Assembly: GCF_002220865.2 (NCBI RefSeq)
Contig: NZ_NHRJ02000001.1
Span: 682,001-746,000, forward strand
Direction: 5' to 3'
From: Paenibacillus xerothermodurans
GTDB taxonomy: Bacteria > Bacillota > Bacilli > Paenibacillales > NBRC-103111
DNA: 64,000 nucleotides
The translations under genes were made by a program, and so were the position numbers. The notes beneath the pieces are model-generated. The model searched no databases. It was not told the origin of the DNA and saw only the letters and a program-made list of their open reading frames with translations. How positions within the stretch are numbered: the stretch's first letter is position 1; the number at the start of each line of letters is the position of its first letter. Shown here piece after piece: positions 41,840-50,916 of the stretch.

Positions 41840-41862
41840 TGATAGCGATTACAATAAGTATA
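41840..41862 (-). promoter_or_regulatory. Perfect cre site plus -10 element before cstA
   Basis: On the minus strand TGTAATCGCTATCA (41853-41840) matches the cre consensus TGWAANCGNTNWCA at all 14 positions. TATACT (41862-41857) lies just upstream, giving a transcription start inside or next to the cre. The -35 region is weak. CcpA bound here would block cstA when preferred sugars are present. Confidence 0.8.
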
Positions 41863-42046
41863 CACCGATAACTGTGCGGGCGAAACGCTCATTTCCGCGG
41901 TGTCAGTTTTATCCCATGGTATGACCTCCCATTAACGATATGTCACCTAATCCGTTTCCCACCTCACCCATTTAAGTATTATTTTTCCACACTTATTAGT
42001 GACGCCGCACCGGGATGGATGTTTCGCTGTGAGATGTGTTTTTCAT

Positions 42047-42088
42047 AAAAAAATGCCGCAGCCCGCCCTGTCAGGCGAGTGCAGCATT
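42047..42088 (-). terminator. Rho-independent terminator of pdaA
   Basis: On the minus strand a long GC-rich hairpin (ATGCTGC...GCGGCAT with inner CGCC/GGCG pairing) is followed by seven Ts (42053-42047). It lies about 20 bp beyond the stop at 42108. Confidence 0.85.
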
Positions 42089-42107
42089 GGACATTCATGT
42101 GTGCTGT

Positions 42108-42893
42108 TTAACGGTAATGCCTCTTTGTCATCTGATCCAGGCTTTTGAATGCATATCCCTGCGCACGGGCCTCGTCGATGATTCTGGCCAACGCGTCCGC
42201 GTTGTCGCTCGAGACGGAATGGAGCAGGATGACCGCACCGGGGTGCAGCTGCCCCATTACTTTTCGGAAGGCGTGGTCGGGGCCCTTCTGCTGTTTCGTA
42301 TCCCAATCCTTGTACGCTACCGACCAGAACACATTGGTGTAACCGAGCTGTCGGCTATAAGCTAACATAGAATCGCTGAAGATTCCCCTGGGAGGCCGCA
42401 TGTACGCCATCGTTTGTTGGCCGGTCACGTTCGCCACTTCTTGTTTGACTTTGTCCAGCTCTTCCTTCATGCGGCTTTCCGAAATCTGTGTCATATCCGG
42501 ATGGTGCCAGGAATGATTGCCGACCAGGTGGCCCTCCTCCACCATGCGTTTGAGCAGATCAGGCCTCTCCTTGACATAATGGCCCGTGACGAAGAACGCG
42601 GCCGGCACCTTTTTATCCTTTAACACATCCAGAATTTTAGCGGTATAGCCGTTCTCATAGCCGTTGTCGAAAGTAAGGTACAGCTCTTTTTGTTCTGTGT
42701 CTCCGAGAAAAATAGCGTGATGCCGCTCAAGCATGGACATGAAACCTTCCTGCGCGATAGACGGCAGTTCACCCCCCTTGCTCTTTTTGAATCCGAAATG
42801 ATAAGGTCCAGCAGTCTGGGCATACGCGGGGATGCATACCAACAGTGCAAGAAGCATCAGCCATGCGGTGGATTTCCATACACGCTTCATCAT
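42108..42893 (-). CDS. pdaA: PdaA-type polysaccharide deacetylase
   Basis: 261 residues from ATG 42893, with GGGAGTGAGG upstream. Signal peptide about 1-25. The NodB domain starts LYLTFDNGYENGYT, the PdaA form of motif 1. Motif 2 is GNHSWHHPD (His ligands), motif 3 RPPRGIFS, and motif 5 LLHSVSSDNA. PdaA deacetylates N-acetylmuramic acid so that muramic delta-lactam forms in spore cortex, which supports an endospore-forming host. Confidence 0.92.
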   Translation of the reverse strand: MMKRVWKSTAWLMLLALLVCIPAYAQTAGPYHFGFKKSKGGELPSIAQEGFMSMLERHHAIFLGDTEQKELYLTFDNGYENGYTAKILDVLKDKKVPAAFFVTGHYVKERPDLLKRMVEEGHLVGNHSWHHPDMTQISESRMKEELDKVKQEVANVTGQQTMAYMRPPRGIFSDSMLAYSRQLGYTNVFWSVAYKDWDTKQQKGPDHAFRKVMGQLHPGAVILLHSVSSDNADALARIIDEARAQGYAFKSLDQMTKRHYR

Positions 42894-42917
42894 ATTCCTC
42901 ACTCCCTTTTGTTTAGG

Positions 42918-44117
42918 TCACGCCAACACCAGCGACCTTCTTCTGCTTTCCACCAAATGTTCCATCAAATAACTGACGTACACTTCATCCTTCGCCAGCC
43001 ATGCGGCAAACTCTCTTTTTACAAAGCGCTCCGCGTCCTCAAAGGTGATAAAATGATCTGCCAGTTCGTGACCGTCCACTTGCACCTCCCAGCCCTCTCC
43101 GGCCATGAAGATGAAAATCTCCTGCTGCTTCCTGTTCTCATAGAGAGAGCCATAGATGGAATGCTTAAGGTTATACCTGTTTTTATGCGCATCCACGCGG
43201 ATAGGCTCCATTGGAAATGTTTTCGCCACAAACAACGTGTATGCCTCCTCTGTCATCGGGCAGCCGGCAGCCTTGGCATGGCCTCCTCCGCCAAAATGGG
43301 CGGCTATTTCGGACACGTCCACTGCCTCATGAATCGTACGGAGACTGATTTTTTTACCGCCTACGTTTAATATTGCGATATAGTCTAGGTGCGGGAATTC
43401 TTTGCCGAGCTCATTGCCGAGCTCCGAATGGTAATTCTCGGCATGAACCACGCCCGCGCAATGGCTGTGAATGTTACTTTGGACGATCTCCCGCTTTTTC
43501 CTGCGCACGTAGCGTTCTATTTTTTCCTCTTCCATGTCCAGTATTTTCTCTTCAAACTCATCAAACGAGAACTGCGTCTCATGCTGCAGCCGTTCGACCA
43601 TTTTTTCCTCAAACTCCTCAATCGACACCATGTAGAACAGATCGTTCAATCGTTTCGCCCGCAGCTCGTCGTGCCGCTCCCATTCCCATGTGTCGTACTG
43701 CCGAACCAGCTCGACGAACTCATCCAACGCGGGGGTGGTCGTTAACCAGCCGTGCTTGGTGAGGTGCTCGTAGAACAGCGATGTCGCCGACGCCAGCCTT
43801 CCATCATCATGCTCGACCTGCACGCTCCCCCAAGTGTGCTCATTCAGGTGGAGAGCCGTCTTGTGATGATCGATCAAATTGATTTTCCCGCCGCAGCCTG
43901 CAAACTCGTCAAGACCTTGCGCATTAGCTTCGTCAACGGATAAATCGGTGATGAACAAGTGGCGTTTTTTGTTCGCTTTCTCTAAAAATCGTTCCACCTG
44001 TATGTTGAGGCTGCCGACTGAGTTGTAACGGATTTCCACCTTGTCGCCAAACGCGATGCGTGCAGCAATTCCGCAGCCAACACCGTCCAAATCATTGTGC
44101 GTATATAACAGAAACAT
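42918..44117 (-). CDS. nrnB: DHH-family oligoribonuclease NrnB
   Basis: 399 residues, the length of Bacillus NrnB (YngD). The DHH phosphoesterase motifs are present: THNDLDGVG (I), FITDLS (II), NLIDHHKTA (III, about 82-90), and the DHHA1 motif FGGGGHAKAAGCP. It degrades short RNA oligonucleotides, including pGpG from cyclic-di-GMP turnover. The gene ends 25 bp before the pdaA start, so the two may be co-transcribed. Confidence 0.92.
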   Translation of the reverse strand: MFLLYTHNDLDGVGCGIAARIAFGDKVEIRYNSVGSLNIQVERFLEKANKKRHLFITDLSVDEANAQGLDEFAGCGGKINLIDHHKTALHLNEHTWGSVQVEHDDGRLASATSLFYEHLTKHGWLTTTPALDEFVELVRQYDTWEWERHDELRAKRLNDLFYMVSIEEFEEKMVERLQHETQFSFDEFEEKILDMEEEKIERYVRRKKREIVQSNIHSHCAGVVHAENYHSELGNELGKEFPHLDYIAILNVGGKKISLRTIHEAVDVSEIAAHFGGGGHAKAAGCPMTEEAYTLFVAKTFPMEPIRVDAHKNRYNLKHSIYGSLYENRKQQEIFIFMAGEGWEVQVDGHELADHFITFEDAERFVKREFAAWLAKDEVYVSYLMEHLVESRRRSLVLA

Positions 44118-44428
44118 CCTGCGTTGCGCCCCCTGTTCCTTGGTCCCATCGAATTACAAGGATAAAATGCCCGCGGCAGGCGAAATTTATTCGACCGACG
44201 CACGCGCTCGTGACGAGCGGAACACGAGTCACACGCGCGCTGCGCAAGCTGTGCCTGCTGTGGGCGCAGCACGTTACTTCACTTTGTGAACGTCGCGCGA
44301 TACTTCACTTTGAAAATGGAAATAGAATTGTATCATTCTGACAAAGCTCATACCCAGGCGGTGCTGTAAAGCAGGTCGCTTCAACCGGGAAGAGAGCCGT
44401 TGCACCGCGTATCTCCTGTCTTTTCTAA
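44118..44428. other. Intergenic region with phased TACTTCACTTTG repeats
   Basis: 310 bases without a gene. TACTTCACTTTG occurs at 44275-44286 and again at 44301-44312, 26 bp apart. The first copy extends into the perfect dyad TTCAC-TTT-GTGAA (44278-44290). GCGGTGC (44358-44364) and GCACCGC (44402-44408) form a wider inverted repeat. CAAGCTGTGCCTGCTGTG at 44245-44262 matches 16 of 18 bases of the tandem repeat at 57996-58013. Confidence 0.45.
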
Positions 44429-44457
44429 TTGACGGAATCGGCATACCGAATTAAACT
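44429..44457 (+). promoter_or_regulatory. Sigma-A-type promoter of the TrpXYZ-like operon
   Basis: TTGACG (44429-44434) and TAAACT (44452-44457) with exactly 17 bp between. The start codon at 44516 lies about 50 bp downstream of the predicted start of transcription. No T-box or riboswitch fits in this short leader. Confidence 0.6.
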
Positions 44458-44515
44458 AGGATTAATTGTATTTTCATGCCTGTGTACCTATGTATTAAGA
44501 GAGGGGAAATCATTT

Positions 44516-45550
44516 TTGAAAAAGAGAGCTCTATTATCTCTCGTCGTAACAGCAGCCCTGTTCACGGCAGTCGGATGCGGACAACAAGCGAGCTCCGGCA
44601 CAGGGACAACCACCGGCGGCTCCCAGTCAGAGCAAAAAGCTTACAAAGTCGCCATCTCGCAATACGTGGAGCATTCTTCGCTCGATGCTACTCGGGAAGG
44701 CTTCTTGGCTGCATTAAAGGATGCCGGCATCGCAGAAGGCAGCAACTTGGAAGTTGCGTACAACAACGCACAGCAGGATTCTACTAATAATCTCTCCATT
44801 GCGCAAAAGCTCGCTTCTGAAGACAGCGACCTGGTAGTCGGCATTTCTACTTCGTCAGCTCAAGCTTTGGTGCAGCAAGTAAAGGACAAACCTGTCTTGT
44901 TCGCAGCAGTGACCGATCCGGTCTCAGCGAAACTCGTCAACAGCCTTGATAAGCCCGGCGGCAACGTAACAGGAGCATCGGATACGAATCCTGAGGCGAT
45001 CGCGCAGCTGATGGATTTTGTCGCAAGCAACCTGCCGCAGGTGAAAAGTGTAGGCTTGGTGCTGAACGAGGGTGAGCCAAATGCCGTCGTTATGGCTCAG
45101 ACCGCTGAAGCCGCATTGGCCAAGCATGGCATCAAGCTGGTGAAGGCTCCTGTAACCAATACTTCCGAAGTGAAGCAGGCCGGAGAATCTCTAGTAGGCC
45201 GTGTGGACGCATTGTACATTACTTTAGACAATACAGTGGTAAGCGGCGTGGACACACTGCTGCAAATCGCTAAAGAAAAGGATCTCCCCTTCTTCTCAAG
45301 CGACCGCGACACGGTAGAAAAAGGCGCGTTCGCGACGGTGGGGTTCAAATACTATGATCACGGTTATCAGGCGGGCCAGATGGCTGTGGACATCCTGAAA
45401 AACGGCAAGAAACCTGCAGACATGAAGATCACAATGCCTGATAAACTGGACCTCATTCTCAACTTGAAGGCCGCTGAGGATCAAGGTATTCAAGTGACAG
45501 ACGCTATGAAGGCTGCTGTCAAGGACCAGGCGAACAACATTATTAAGTAG
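44516..45550 (+). CDS. ABC transporter substrate-binding lipoprotein (TrpX-like, ABC_sub_bind family)
   Basis: 344 residues from TTG 44516, with GAGGGG 9 nt upstream; an earlier in-frame TTG at 44429 coincides with the -35 box. Lipoprotein signal with lipobox ending AVGCG. The fold has YKVAISQYVEHSSLDATREGF, VVGISTSSAQALVQQ, LFAAVTDPVSAKLV and GALDTNPEAI-type segments of the TrpX/YnjA-type family. Members bind tryptophan, tyrosine or unknown ligands. A terminator-like hairpin after the gene (45567-45596) would favour extra binding-protein mRNA. Confidence 0.88.
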   Translation: MKKRALLSLVVTAALFTAVGCGQQASSGTGTTTGGSQSEQKAYKVAISQYVEHSSLDATREGFLAALKDAGIAEGSNLEVAYNNAQQDSTNNLSIAQKLASEDSDLVVGISTSSAQALVQQVKDKPVLFAAVTDPVSAKLVNSLDKPGGNVTGASDTNPEAIAQLMDFVASNLPQVKSVGLVLNEGEPNAVVMAQTAEAALAKHGIKLVKAPVTNTSEVKQAGESLVGRVDALYITLDNTVVSGVDTLLQIAKEKDLPFFSSDRDTVEKGAFATVGFKYYDHGYQAGQMAVDILKNGKKPADMKITMPDKLDLILNLKAAEDQGIQVTDAMKAAVKDQANNIIK

Positions 45551-45566
45551 CACATCAACATTCACA

Positions 45567-45598
45567 GGGGTGAACGTGCCTTCGTTCACTCCTTTTCT
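45567..45598 (+). terminator. Attenuator-like hairpin between binding-protein and permease genes
   Basis: GGGGTGAACG (45567-45576) pairs with CGTTCACTCC (45583-45592), 10 bp with one G-U, followed by TTTTCT. It lies inside the operon, 17 bp after the binding-protein stop, so it probably gives partial termination or 3'-end protection. Confidence 0.65.
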
Positions 45599-45621
45599 AA
45601 TTAACAGGAGGTAGACCAAAA

Positions 45622-46557
45622 ATGCTAGATTCATTGAACGGCGCTGTCGAGTCAGGCTTGCTGTACGCGCTTATGGCGCTCGGCGTGTACATCACGTTCC
45701 GCATCCTCGACTTTCCCGACCTGACTGTTGACGGGAGCTTCACGTCGGGTGGCGCCATCGCCGCCATCATGCTCACCAACGGGTTTTCCCCTGTGCTGTC
45801 GTGCGCCGCTGCATTCGTCGGCGGCGCTGCGGCCGGCGCCTGCACGGGACTGCTGCACACTAAAGGTAAAATAAACGGGCTTCTATCCGGTATCCTCATG
45901 ATGATTGCGCTGCACTCAATCAACATGCGCATCTTGGACAAGCCCAATGTCTCACTGATCGGAGCAGACACGGTGTTCTCATGGGCGATATTCAACCAAT
46001 CGATATATATTAATCTGCTCGTTTTGCTCGTCACCATCCTGGTCGTGAAGCTGTTGCTCGACGTATTTTTGCATACCGACTTGGGTATGGCGCTGCGTGC
46101 GACCGGCGACAATTCACGTATGATTCGCAGCCTCGGCGCGAATACCGACAACACGGTCATTCTCGGCGTCAGCTTGTCGAACGGCTTGGTGGCGCTGTCC
46201 GGCGCACTGATCGCCCAGCAATCCGGTTTCGCCGACATATCCATGGGGATAGGCATGATCGTTATCGGACTTGCGTCCGTCATTATCGGTGAAGCTATTT
46301 TCGGAGCCCGCACCGTTTTTCTCGCGACACTCGCGGCCGTGCTCGGCTCCATTGTGTATCGCATCGTTGTAGCACTTGCATTGCGTGTTGATTGGCTTGA
46401 AACTTCAGACCTAAAGCTTATTACCGCAGTCATTGTTATCGTGGCGCTGGTTCTGCCGGCCCTCCAACGCACCTTAAAGCAAAAGAGCTTTGCCAAGAGA
46501 CGTACTGCCGAACTGATAGCTTCGGTCACACACCACAACTCGGGAGGTGACCGCTGA
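45622..46557 (+). CDS. ABC transporter permease (TrpY-like, branched-chain type)
   Basis: 311 residues, about eight membrane spans, with CAGGAGG before the ATG. Typical features: GLLYALMALGVYITFRILDFPDLTVDGSF-like start, INGLLSGILMMIALHSINMRI, and GDNSRMIRSLGANTD in the EAA-type cytoplasmic loop. It belongs to the LivH-like permease group that pairs with TrpX-type binding proteins. Stop overlaps the ATPase start (TGATG). Confidence 0.9.
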   Translation: MLDSLNGAVESGLLYALMALGVYITFRILDFPDLTVDGSFTSGGAIAAIMLTNGFSPVLSCAAAFVGGAAAGACTGLLHTKGKINGLLSGILMMIALHSINMRILDKPNVSLIGADTVFSWAIFNQSIYINLLVLLVTILVVKLLLDVFLHTDLGMALRATGDNSRMIRSLGANTDNTVILGVSLSNGLVALSGALIAQQSGFADISMGIGMIVIGLASVIIGEAIFGARTVFLATLAAVLGSIVYRIVVALALRVDWLETSDLKLITAVIVIVALVLPALQRTLKQKSFAKRRTAELIASVTHHNSGGDR

Positions 46558-47351
46558 TGCTTCAGCTCTCCAACGTATCTAAATTATTCAATCCCGGCAC
46601 CGCAGATGAGAAAATCGCTCTGGTGGGCATCAATCTTGCAATGAATCCGGGCGATTTTATAACAGTGATAGGCAGTAACGGTGCAGGTAAGTCTACGCTG
46701 ATGAATATCATTTCCGGCGTGATGACGCCTGATTCCGGACAAGTGCGGATCGACGGGCAAGAAATTCAACATCTGCCGGAATACCGCCGCAGCAAGTGGA
46801 TCGGCCGCGTGTTCCAAGATCCGATGGCCGGCACGGCGCCACGCATGACCATCGAGGAGAATCTCGCGATGGCATACATGCGCGGGAGGCAGCGGGGCTT
46901 GAGCCTGGGCGTAACGGCGTCGAAGCGGGCCTTCTTTCATGAGCAGCTGCAGCGCCTTGGCATCGGCCTCGAGAATCGGCTGAAGGCCAAAGTGGGTCTC
47001 TTGTCCGGCGGTGAAAGGCAGGCGCTAAGCCTATTGATGGCTACATTCACCAAACCGGAGATTCTGCTTCTGGATGAACACACAGCTGCACTGGACCCGT
47101 CCCGCGCGGAGCTCATCACGAAGCTCACCCAAGAGATCGTACGTGAAATGCAATTGACAACACTGATGGTCACGCACAACATGGAACAAGCGATCCGCCT
47201 CGGCAACCGCCTGATCATGATGGACAAAGGCCGCATCATCCTGGATGTGAACGAGGAAAGAAAGAAGGATCTAACGATAGAACAGCTGCTGGGTGAGTTC
47301 GAAAAAATCAGCGGCAGTAAACTGGCCGACGACCGGGTTGTACTCGGCTGA
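46557..47351 (+). CDS. ABC transporter ATPase (TrpZ-like)
   Basis: 264 residues. Walker A is GSNGAGKST (about 39-47), signature LLSGGERQALSL, Walker B ILLLDEHTAALDP and the H-loop His in MVTHNM. The Glu-His in LLDEHTAALD is typical of this subfamily. It energises the TrpX/Y-type importer. The operon ends in a strong bidirectional terminator. Confidence 0.93.
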   Translation: MLQLSNVSKLFNPGTADEKIALVGINLAMNPGDFITVIGSNGAGKSTLMNIISGVMTPDSGQVRIDGQEIQHLPEYRRSKWIGRVFQDPMAGTAPRMTIEENLAMAYMRGRQRGLSLGVTASKRAFFHEQLQRLGIGLENRLKAKVGLLSGGERQALSLLMATFTKPEILLLDEHTAALDPSRAELITKLTQEIVREMQLTTLMVTHNMEQAIRLGNRLIMMDKGRIILDVNEERKKDLTIEQLLGEFEKISGSKLADDRVVLG

Positions 47352-47357
47352 CAGAAT

Positions 47358-47399
47358 AAAAAGCCTTTTGCGAAAATCAAATCGCAAAAGGCTTTTTTT
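47358..47399. terminator. Strong bidirectional terminator
   Basis: AAAAGCCTTTTGCGA and its exact complement flank an 8-nt loop, with As before and seven Ts after. It ends both the TrpXYZ-like operon (stop 47351) and the convergent rhamnose operon (stop 47419). Confidence 0.95.
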
Positions 47400-47418
47400 G
47401 TTTCGTTAGATCCGCAGT

Positions 47419-48177
47419 TTACACCAACGTTAGCGAAATTTCCCGCTCTCTTAGCTGTTCCACAATCTCCGCGGATAGAGCACGATCCGTGATAATCGCA
47501 TCTACTTCGCCCAGCTCCGTCACCTGCGTAAATGCTCTGACGCCGAACTTGCTTGCGTCGGCGAGCAGGATCACTTGATCCGCAATGTCGATCATTTTCT
47601 GCTTCACACGTGACTGCAGCTCGTTCGATTCGCTGATCCCACGGTCCAGATGGACTCCCTTGCATGAGAAAAACAGCTTGTCCACGTGATATGCCTCCAG
47701 CGACCGCTCCGCAAGCGGCCCGACAGAGGACAATGACCGTTTGGCAAGCTGGCCCCCGGTGGAAATCACCTCGACCTTCTCCTTGCCGCTCAGCTCTGCC
47801 GCCACTTTGATGGAATTGGTCAGCACAGTCAATGGTATGTCGGGTAAATACGAAGCCATGTACCAAGCAGTCGTGCTTGCATCGAGTATAATGCGGTCGT
47901 ACGGCTCGATTCGTTTGACCGCTTCCTGCGCGATGCGTTTCTTCTCTTCCGAGCGGATGATTTCCCGTTCGAAATACGGGATTTCCGATTGCGGCTCCTT
48001 CACGCTAACCGCTCCGCCATGCGAACGCTTGAGACGCCCGGCCGATTCCAGCCGGTCCAAATCTCTCCGGATTGTCTCCTCCGTCACCTCGCACAATTCA
48101 CTTAATTCGGAAACCCGAATGCTGCCTCTTTCGTTGACCAGCCGGACAATTTTTTCGTATCTCTCCGCTACCAGCAT
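47419..48177 (-). CDS. rhaR: DeoR-family regulator of the rhamnose operon
   Basis: 252 residues from ATG 48177, with GGAGAG 9 nt upstream. The N-terminal DeoR HTH reads IRVSELSELCEVTEETIRRDLDRLE (two parts) and is followed by a DeoR sensor domain with DRIILDASTTAWYMA, VLTNSIKVA and VISTGGQLAKRSL. By position it corresponds to Bacillus subtilis RhaR (YulB), a repressor relieved by L-rhamnulose-1-phosphate. Last gene of the operon, 20 bp after rhaB. Confidence 0.9.
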   Translation of the reverse strand: MLVAERYEKIVRLVNERGSIRVSELSELCEVTEETIRRDLDRLESAGRLKRSHGGAVSVKEPQSEIPYFEREIIRSEEKKRIAQEAVKRIEPYDRIILDASTTAWYMASYLPDIPLTVLTNSIKVAAELSGKEKVEVISTGGQLAKRSLSSVGPLAERSLEAYHVDKLFFSCKGVHLDRGISESNELQSRVKQKMIDIADQVILLADASKFGVRAFTQVTELGEVDAIITDRALSAEIVEQLREREISLTLV

Positions 48178-48197
48178 GAAAACCATCTCTCCAATCT

Positions 48198-49670
48198 TTA
48201 TTGCCACAGCCCCGTGACTTGCAAGAATCTCCCGTAGGCCTGCTCCCAGGCCTCACGCTGTTCCGGTTCGTACACCGCCACTGGGAACGATTCTCGTATG
48301 ACCTTCCGGGCTTCCCAAATGTCGGCGAACATCCCCTGAGCTATCCACTGTACCACCAGGTTGCCGATGGCACTCCCTTCCGCGGGGCCCGCCCAGATGG
48401 GCTTGCCGATAGCGTTCGCCGACCATTGGCACAGCAGCGCATTCTGTATGCCGCCGCCCACCATATGAAGTTTGTCGAACCGCTGTCCTGATAGGCCCTC
48501 GGTCATCTCAAATACATATCGGTATTTTAACGCCAGGCTCTCCAAAATACAACGGACCACCTCTCCCGGTTGGTCGGGCAGCGGCTGTCCTGTCCGGCCG
48601 CAATACTGCCTGATTCGTTCCCGCATGTCACCGGCATGCAGAAACAGCGGATCATCAGGATCGATGAACGCACCAAATGCCGGGGCTTGCTCTGCCAAGT
48701 GAATCAGATGCGCATAAGAGTAATTGAATCCTGCCCTGTCCCATTCCCGTTTCGTCTCCTGTAAAAGCCAAAGACCCATAATATTTTTAAGCAGCCGGTA
48801 GGTCCGTCCCACTCCGCCTTCATTCGTAAAATTGTATTGCAGCGCCAGGTCATTGATAACCGGGTGATCCACTTCCGTCCCCATGAGAGACCATGTTCCG
48901 CAGCTCAGATAGGCGAACGGTCTTTTAACCGCCGGTACAGCCGCCACAGCGGACCCTGTGTCGTGCTCCGCGGCCGCAATCACCGGGATCGAAGCGATCC
49001 CAAGTTCCGTGCCCACGGAAGAGAGCAGCTGCCCGGCCTGTGCGCCGGGTTCCACAATTCGACCAAACCAGGACGATGGGACGCCTATGCGGGAGATCAA
49101 CTCGTGATCCCAGCCGCGTGCCGTGGGATTATATAATTGCGTCGTTGTCGCATTAGAAAACTCATTCAATTTTTCACCGGTTAAAAAGTAGCGCAGTAAA
49201 TCCGGAATCATCAAAAAATGTTCCGCATGCCGCACAATCGGGGAATCTGCCTCGCACAATGCCGCCAATTGATAGATCGTGTTAAACGGCAGAAATTGAA
49301 TGCCGGTGCGCTGAAAAATCTCTTCCCGGGGAATCCGGCTGCACAGCTTAGACATTGTTCCATCCGTATGCCGATCCCGGTAGTGGTATGGATTGCCTAA
49401 CAGCTCACCGTGCTTGCCCAACAAGCCGAAGTCGACAGCCCACGAATCGATAGCTACGCTGCGCAGGGTATCCCCTTGTCGGGCTGCTTTTAGCAGTCCC
49501 TGCTTGATTTCATGGTACAGCCGAAGAATATCCCAATACATTCGCTCGCCTACAGTGACAGGATCATTGGAGAAACGGTGAATTTCCTCTACCGCAATGG
49601 CCCGGTCGGACAACCGGCCGAGCATCGCCCTGCCGCTGCTCGCCCCCAAGTCGAATGCGAGAATGCTCAC
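48198..49670 (-). CDS. rhaB: L-rhamnulokinase
   Basis: 490 residues, FGGY family, from a GTG start overlapping the rhaI stop (GTGA). The start SILAFDLGASSGRAMLG is typical of RhaB, whose nucleotide loop has GASSGR in place of GT. Other features are PVIAAAEHDTGSAVAAVP with the catalytic Asp, LSCGTWSLMGTE, and HMVGGGIQNALLCQ. It phosphorylates L-rhamnulose to L-rhamnulose-1-phosphate. Confidence 0.95.
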   Translation of the reverse strand: MSILAFDLGASSGRAMLGRLSDRAIAVEEIHRFSNDPVTVGERMYWDILRLYHEIKQGLLKAARQGDTLRSVAIDSWAVDFGLLGKHGELLGNPYHYRDRHTDGTMSKLCSRIPREEIFQRTGIQFLPFNTIYQLAALCEADSPIVRHAEHFLMIPDLLRYFLTGEKLNEFSNATTTQLYNPTARGWDHELISRIGVPSSWFGRIVEPGAQAGQLLSSVGTELGIASIPVIAAAEHDTGSAVAAVPAVKRPFAYLSCGTWSLMGTEVDHPVINDLALQYNFTNEGGVGRTYRLLKNIMGLWLLQETKREWDRAGFNYSYAHLIHLAEQAPAFGAFIDPDDPLFLHAGDMRERIRQYCGRTGQPLPDQPGEVVRCILESLALKYRYVFEMTEGLSGQRFDKLHMVGGGIQNALLCQWSANAIGKPIWAGPAEGSAIGNLVVQWIAQGMFADIWEARKVIRESFPVAVYEPEQREAWEQAYGRFLQVTGLWQ

Positions 49671-50887
49671 CAGCTCGCACCGCCCTTACCTCTCGCCAGG
49701 ATGTCCTTACCATAGCTGCTGTCCAGATATGCTTTCATCGGATCCACCGGCAGTCCCTGCTCCTCACGCACAGCATGGAGCAGCGGCGTGACATCGAACT
49801 CAAAAGCACGGCGCACGGCGTCTTCCGCACCCAATACGTCGCCCCTGCTCTGTGCTTGTTCCACCTGCGTATGGTCAATCAGCAGCGCCTTAGCGTATTG
49901 GGTTTGCACGTTCAGAACAGATCGGATCATCGCCGGTATTTTCTGCTCTATATTGTGCGACTGGTCGATCATGTAAGCAATGTTGTCCACGGTGCGGCGA
50001 ATATTCTCATCAGGATCAGCGCCCGCGTTCAGAATTTGGTAAAAGATAAGGAAAAGTTCATATGGATTAATCGCGCCAACGATTAAATCGTCATCGGCGT
50101 ATTTACGGCTATTGAAATGGAACCCGCCCAGACGCTGCTCATCAATCAGATAAGCCACTATGTGTTCAATGTTCGTCCCTTGCGCGTGGTGGCCGGTGTC
50201 AACCAACACTTGAGCTTGAGGGCCGAGCTTGAGTGCGTAGTTGTACGCCATGCCCCAATCCGCCAGATCCGTATGATAGAAACCAGGCTCGAAAAATTTG
50301 TACTCGATGAGCATGCGCATCTCAGGCGTCATAGCCTTATACATTTCGGCAAGCGCTTCCAACATCCACGCCTTTCGTCTGCGAATGTCCCCTTGTCCTG
50401 GATAATTGGTACCGTCGGCGAACCAGAGGCTGAGATCACGGGATCGGGTCTCCTTGGCGATGTCCACGCATTCCAACAGGTGATCGGCTGCTTTGCGGCG
50501 GATAGCCGGGTCTGCATTGGTCACGCTGCCGAGCATGTATTCTTCCTCCTGGAACAGATTCGGATTCACCGCCCCGATCGACAGGCCCAAGCTCTCTGCA
50601 TGGCTTCGAAGCTTGCCATAATCATCGACCTTATCCCAAGGAATGTGGATGGCGACGGAAGGGCACAATCCGGTCACGCGGTGTACCTGGGCTGCATCCT
50701 CGAATTTTTCGTAAGGGTCTCGCGGGACGCCGACCTTTTGGAACACTTTGAACCTGGTGCCGGAGTCGCCGTAGCCCCAAGAAGGTGTTTCAATTTTCAA
50801 CGCTTTGAGCTTTGTTTTCACCTGATTCAAGTCGATCCCTCTGGCCTGCTGCTGTTCTTCGAACAATGCGTAAGCACGATCTGTCAT
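49667..50887 (-). CDS. rhaI: L-rhamnose isomerase (RhaI type)
   Basis: 406 residues from ATG 50887, with GGGAGG 9 nt upstream. Family features: ETPSWGYGDSGTRF near the N-terminus, LWFADGTNYPGQGD, IEYKFFEPGFYHTDLADWG with metal-ligand Glu and Asp, VLVDTGHHAQGTN and GGFHFNSRKYADDDL. This is the RhaI/Pseudomonas stutzeri-type enzyme, not the E. coli RhaA subgroup. It converts L-rhamnose to L-rhamnulose. Confidence 0.93.
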   Translation of the reverse strand: MTDRAYALFEEQQQARGIDLNQVKTKLKALKIETPSWGYGDSGTRFKVFQKVGVPRDPYEKFEDAAQVHRVTGLCPSVAIHIPWDKVDDYGKLRSHAESLGLSIGAVNPNLFQEEEYMLGSVTNADPAIRRKAADHLLECVDIAKETRSRDLSLWFADGTNYPGQGDIRRRKAWMLEALAEMYKAMTPEMRMLIEYKFFEPGFYHTDLADWGMAYNYALKLGPQAQVLVDTGHHAQGTNIEHIVAYLIDEQRLGGFHFNSRKYADDDLIVGAINPYELFLIFYQILNAGADPDENIRRTVDNIAYMIDQSHNIEQKIPAMIRSVLNVQTQYAKALLIDHTQVEQAQSRGDVLGAEDAVRRAFEFDVTPLLHAVREEQGLPVDPMKAYLDSSYGKDILARGKGGASW

Positions 50888-50916
50888 AGTGGACAACCTC
50901 CCTCTCGCGGATCCTT

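Noticed and set aside
44340-44515. T-box or tryptophan riboswitch before the TrpX-like gene
   Set aside because: The predicted promoter leaves only about 50 bases of leader, with no specifier loop, T-box sequence or terminator.
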